From Streptomyces sp. NRRL S-37 (GTDB lineage Bacteria; Actinomycetota; Actinomycetes; Streptomycetales; Streptomycetaceae): a stretch of DNA of 64,000 nucleotides. The notes beneath the pieces are model-generated. The model did no database searches, was not told the origin of the DNA, and saw only the letters and a list, made by a program, of their open reading frames with translations. This document shows, piece by piece, positions 61,575-64,000 of this stretch. Positions within the stretch are counted from its first letter, which is position 1; each line of letters starts with the position of its first letter. The position numbers and the translations under genes were made by a program. The DNA lies in assembly GCF_000721605.1 (NCBI RefSeq), contig NZ_JOIZ01000013.1:186001-250000 (forward strand), written 5' to 3'.

Positions 61575-61588
61575 ACTGGGTTGCCGGG

Positions 61589-61618
61589 ACGTTAGGCGCG
61601 CGACGCATGTCACGTCAA
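61589..61618 (-). promoter_or_regulatory. Promoter of the rhamnose import operon
   Basis: On the minus strand TTGACG (61618-61613) and TAACGT (61594-61589) are separated by 18 bp, a good sigma-70/HrdB-type pair. The operator at 61574-61563 lies just downstream. Confidence 0.65.
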
Positions 61619-61692
61619 TGGGTCCCAGCCGAAAAACTTTCGACACCTTCAGGTCTCGGCCTGGTCACGGAGGACCGTCTGTGCCGGAGGGG

Positions 61693-61721
61693 TTGACACC
61701 CCTTCGGGAGACCCATAGCTT
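61693..61721 (+). promoter_or_regulatory. Promoter of the rhamnose isomerase gene
   Basis: TTGACA (61693-61698) and TAGCTT (61716-61721) with 17-bp spacing form an HrdB-type promoter. The operator at 61729-61740 begins 7 nt after the -10, across the expected transcription start. Confidence 0.7.
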
Positions 61722-61728
61722 CCCGTTC

Positions 61729-61740
61729 TGAATCGTTTCA
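61729..61740. promoter_or_regulatory. LacI-type operator TGAATCGTTTCA
   Basis: The near palindrome TGAAT-CG-TTTCA differs by one base from TGAAACGTTTCA. It is placed at the start site of the isomerase promoter, so repressor binding would block this side of the divergent region. Confidence 0.7.
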
Positions 61741-61780
61741 CTCAGTGGTCGTTACGACCCGATGTCACAGGAGCCCTGAC

Positions 61781-62941
61781 GTGACCGAGCTCGCCGCGGT
61801 GAAAGCCGCTCTCAAGACACAGGCCGTGGAGACGCCGTCCTGGGCGTACGGGAACTCGGGGACCCGGTTCAAGGTGTTCGCGCAACAGGGCGTCCCCCGC
61901 ACCCCGCAGGAGAAGCTCGACGACGCCGCCCAGGTGCACGCGTTCACCGGTGTCGCGCCGACCGTGGCGCTGCACATTCCGTGGGACAGGGTCGAGGACT
62001 ACGCGGCACTGGCCAAGCACGCCGAGGACCGCGGGGTGCGGCTCGGCGCGATCAACTCCAACACCTTCCAGGACGACGACTACAAGCTCGGCAGCATCTG
62101 CCACCCGGACGCGGCGGTGCGCCGGAAGGCCGTCGACCACCTGCTGGAGTGCGTCGACATCATGGACGCGACCGGCTCCAAGGACCTGAAGCTGTGGTTC
62201 GCCGACGGGACGAACTACCCCGGACAGGACGACATCCGCGCCCGCCAGGACCGGCTCGCCGAAGGGCTCGCCGAGGTGTACGAGCGGCTCGGGGACGACC
62301 AGCGGATGCTGCTGGAGTACAAGTTCTTCGAGCCGGCGTTCTACACGACGGACGTGCCGGACTGGGGCACCGCCTACGCGCACTGCCTGAAGCTGGGCGA
62401 GAAGGCACAGGTCGTGGTCGACACCGGTCACCACGCTCCGGGCACCAACATCGAGTTCATCGTGGCGACGCTGCTGCGGGAGGGGAAGCTCGGCGGGTTC
62501 GACTTCAACTCGCGGTTCTACGCCGACGACGACCTGATGGTCGGCGCCGCCGACCCGTTCCAGCTGTTCCGGATCATGTACGAGGTGATCCGCGGGGGCG
62601 GGTTCGCTCCCGAGGTGGCGTTCATGCTCGACCAGTGCCACAACATCGAGGCGAAGATCCCGGCGATCATCCGTTCCGTCATGAACGTCCAGGAGGCGAC
62701 GGCGAAGGCGCTGCTGGTCGACCGGGCGGCGCTGAGCGAGGCCCAGGCCTCCGGGGACGTGCTCGAGGCCAACGCGGTGCTGATGGACGCGTACAACACG
62801 GACGTGCGTCCGCTGCTGCGCGAGGTGCGGGAGGAGATGGGGCTGGACCCCGAGCCCCTGGTCGCCTACCGGCGGTCCGGGTGGGCGGAGAAGATCGTCG
62901 CCGAGCGGGTCGGTGGGGAGCAGGCCGGGTGGGGGGCGTGA
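61781..62941 (+). CDS. rhaI: L-rhamnose isomerase
   Basis: A 386-residue TIM-barrel sugar isomerase of the Pseudomonas stutzeri-type (RhaI) family. It has [40 protein letters not shown] (metal Glu), [19 protein letters not shown] and [20 protein letters not shown], giving the conserved metal-binding Glu, His and Asp residues. It converts L-rhamnose to L-rhamnulose with Mn2+ or similar metals. GTG 61781 follows CAGGAG. It is divergent from the import operon and followed by the aldolase/dehydrogenase gene. Confidence 0.93.
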   Translation: MTELAAVKAALKTQAVETPSWAYGNSGTRFKVFAQQGVPRTPQEKLDDAAQVHAFTGVAPTVALHIPWDRVEDYAALAKHAEDRGVRLGAINSNTFQDDDYKLGSICHPDAAVRRKAVDHLLECVDIMDATGSKDLKLWFADGTNYPGQDDIRARQDRLAEGLAEVYERLGDDQRMLLEYKFFEPAFYTTDVPDWGTAYAHCLKLGEKAQVVVDTGHHAPGTNIEFIVATLLREGKLGGFDFNSRFYADDDLMVGAADPFQLFRIMYEVIRGGGFAPEVAFMLDQCHNIEAKIPAIIRSVMNVQEATAKALLVDRAALSEAQASGDVLEANAVLMDAYNTDVRPLLREVREEMGLDPEPLVAYRRSGWAEKIVAERVGGEQAGWGA

Positions 62942-63074
62942 GCGTCTGCCCCGTGCTGTTCGTCGCGGCCGGCCGGCCGGCCGCGCCCACGCGGCGGTAG
63001 CCGCACATCGACACAGCCCCGCGCCCCTGGAGGGGCGCACCACTCACCCTCTTTCACGTAAGGACTGGACGTTC

Positions 63075-64000
63075 ATGGCAACCCATCCCGAAGCTGCCGC
63101 TCTGCTCGCTCGATCGCACCGGCTCGGGGCCGATCCCCGCAACACCAACTACGCCGGCGGCAACACCTCCGCCAAGGGCACCGGGACCGACCCCGTCACC
63201 GGGGGCGACGTCGAGCTGATGTGGGTCAAGGGGTCCGGGGGCGACCTCGGGACGCTGACCGAGGCGGGGCTGGCCGCGCTGCGGCTGGACCGGCTGCGGG
63301 CACTGACCGGTGTGTACCCGGGTGTCGAGCGCGAGGACGAGATGGTCGCCGCGTTCGACTACTGCCTGCACGGCAAGGGCGGTGCGGCCCCGTCGATCGA
63401 CACCGCGATGCACGGGCTCGTCGACGCCGCGCACGTGGACCACCTCCACCCCGACTCCGGGATCGCGCTGGCCTGCGCGGCCGACGGGGAGAAGCTGACC
63501 GCCGAGTGCTTCGGCGACACCGTGGTGTGGGTGCCGTGGCGGCGGCCCGGTTTCCAGCTCGGGCTGGACATCGCCGCCGTGAAGGAGGCCAACCCGCAGG
63601 CCATCGGCTGTGTGCTCGGCGGGCACGGCATCACCGCGTGGGGCGACACCTCCGAGGAGTGCGAGCGCAACTCGCTGCACATCATCCGCACCGCCGAGGA
63701 GTTCCTCGCCCAGCGCGGCCGGCCGGAGCCGTTCGGCCCCGTGATCGAGGGGTACGAGGCGCTGTCCGAGGAGGAGCGGCGGGAGCGGGCCGCCGCGCTG
63801 GCGCCGTACGTCCGCGCCGTCGCCTCGCAGGACCGGCCGCAGGTCGGCCACTTCGACGACTCCGACGCCGTACTGGACTTCCTGGCCCGCGCCGAGCACC
63901 CGCGGCTGGCCGCGCTGGGCACCTCCTGCCCGGACCACTTCCTGCGCACCAAGGTCCGCCCGCTCGTCCTGGACCTGCCGCCGTCCGCCCCGCTCGACGA
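63075..64000 (+). CDS. Bifunctional rhamnulose-phosphate aldolase/short-chain dehydrogenase (3' truncated)
   Basis: The visible 308 residues are the N-terminal class II aldolase domain of bifunctional RhaD-dehydrogenase enzymes. It has TNYAGGNTSAKG, MWVKGSGGDLGTL, the metal-site DAAHVDHLHPDSGIALA (His pair) and GCVLGGHGITAWGDTSEECE. These enzymes cleave rhamnulose-1-phosphate to lactaldehyde and DHAP and oxidise the lactaldehyde in the C-terminal SDR part, which lies beyond the window. ATG 63075 follows AAGGA. It is 133 nt after the isomerase gene and completes the rhamnose pathway. Confidence 0.9.
   Translation, partial: MATHPEAAALLARSHRLGADPRNTNYAGGNTSAKGTGTDPVTGGDVELMWVKGSGGDLGTLTEAGLAALRLDRLRALTGVYPGVEREDEMVAAFDYCLHGKGGAAPSIDTAMHGLVDAAHVDHLHPDSGIALACAADGEKLTAECFGDTVVWVPWRRPGFQLGLDIAAVKEANPQAIGCVLGGHGITAWGDTSEECERNSLHIIRTAEEFLAQRGRPEPFGPVIEGYEALSEEERRERAAALAPYVRAVASQDRPQVGHFDDSDAVLDFLARAEHPRLAALGTSCPDHFLRTKVRPLVLDLPPSAPLD

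Noticed and set aside
1..64000. tRNA, rRNA, CRISPR arrays, insertion sequences or phage genes
   Set aside because: Looked for cloverleaf-like segments, regular direct repeats, transposases and integrases; none was found.

Overview
The window looks like a chromosomal segment of a Streptomyces or close relative. It has very high GC, strong G/C preference at third codon positions, frequent GTG and some TTG starts, GGAGG-type ribosome binding sites and many signal-peptide or lipoprotein genes. It also carries family hallmarks of that group: SpoIIE-type phosphatases, a Streptomyces subtilisin inhibitor, a streptogrisin-like protease, a CebR-type box and a DmdR/IdeR-type iron box. I count about 59 intact or edge-truncated protein genes, three decayed genes and no tRNA, rRNA or CRISPR array.

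Layout. 1-8 kb: the end of an ABC exporter, an NTF2-like protein, a secreted beta-propeller, a small phosphoesterase, a GT2 glycosyltransferase, a sugar-type methyltransferase and a decayed glucose-1-phosphate thymidylyltransferase start. These suggest a worn-down glycan locus. 8-13.3 kb: a CBS protein and two divergent multidomain SpoIIE phosphatases (partner-switching signalling). 13.5-14.8 kb: a secreted S1 protease. 15.4-21.6 kb: a compact peptide-export operon with a 71-residue double-glycine precursor, an HlyD-like secretion protein, a C39-peptidase ABC transporter and a second large ABC transporter (NHLM-type). The predicted core is Cys-free, Lys/Arg-free and anionic, and no maturation enzyme is adjacent; this is the most interesting system here. 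21.7-29.7 kb: a Ppx/GppA phosphatase, a flavodoxin-like reductase divergent from an overlapping operon (haem-oxygenase-like iron protein, NPPY methyltransferase, CDGSH protein), a subtilisin inhibitor with Lys at the inferred P1, a sigma-like/zinc-finger/ricin-lectin chimera and a Doc-like toxin/antitoxin pair.

29.8-35.3 kb: a secreted GH9 cellulase behind a perfect CebR-type palindrome, a third SpoIIE phosphatase and a lipoprotein. 35.3-47.1 kb: transporters, redox enzymes and small membrane proteins (LysE, deazaflavin nitroreductase, CDF, GST-like, DUF4235, VOC, STAS, DUF4230, VanZ, HAD, FUSC, SDR, epimerase), with an aldo/keto reductase remnant. 47.3-55.1 kb: a ROK regulator, a kinase-like protein, an EF-G-binding-type FBP protein, a second FUSC-type protein, an iron-box-controlled DUF2470 protein, a collapsed ECF sigma factor, a PIG-L deacetylase and an alpha/beta hydrolase. 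55.2-64 kb: an L-rhamnose locus. A LacI-family regulator, a mutarotase and an ABC importer lie on the minus strand; L-rhamnose isomerase and a bifunctional aldolase/dehydrogenase (cut by the window end) diverge on the plus strand. The intergene has two near-palindromic TGAAA..TTTCA operators, each just downstream of a recognisable promoter.

All functional calls rest on reading sequence motifs and family memory; no database search was run.
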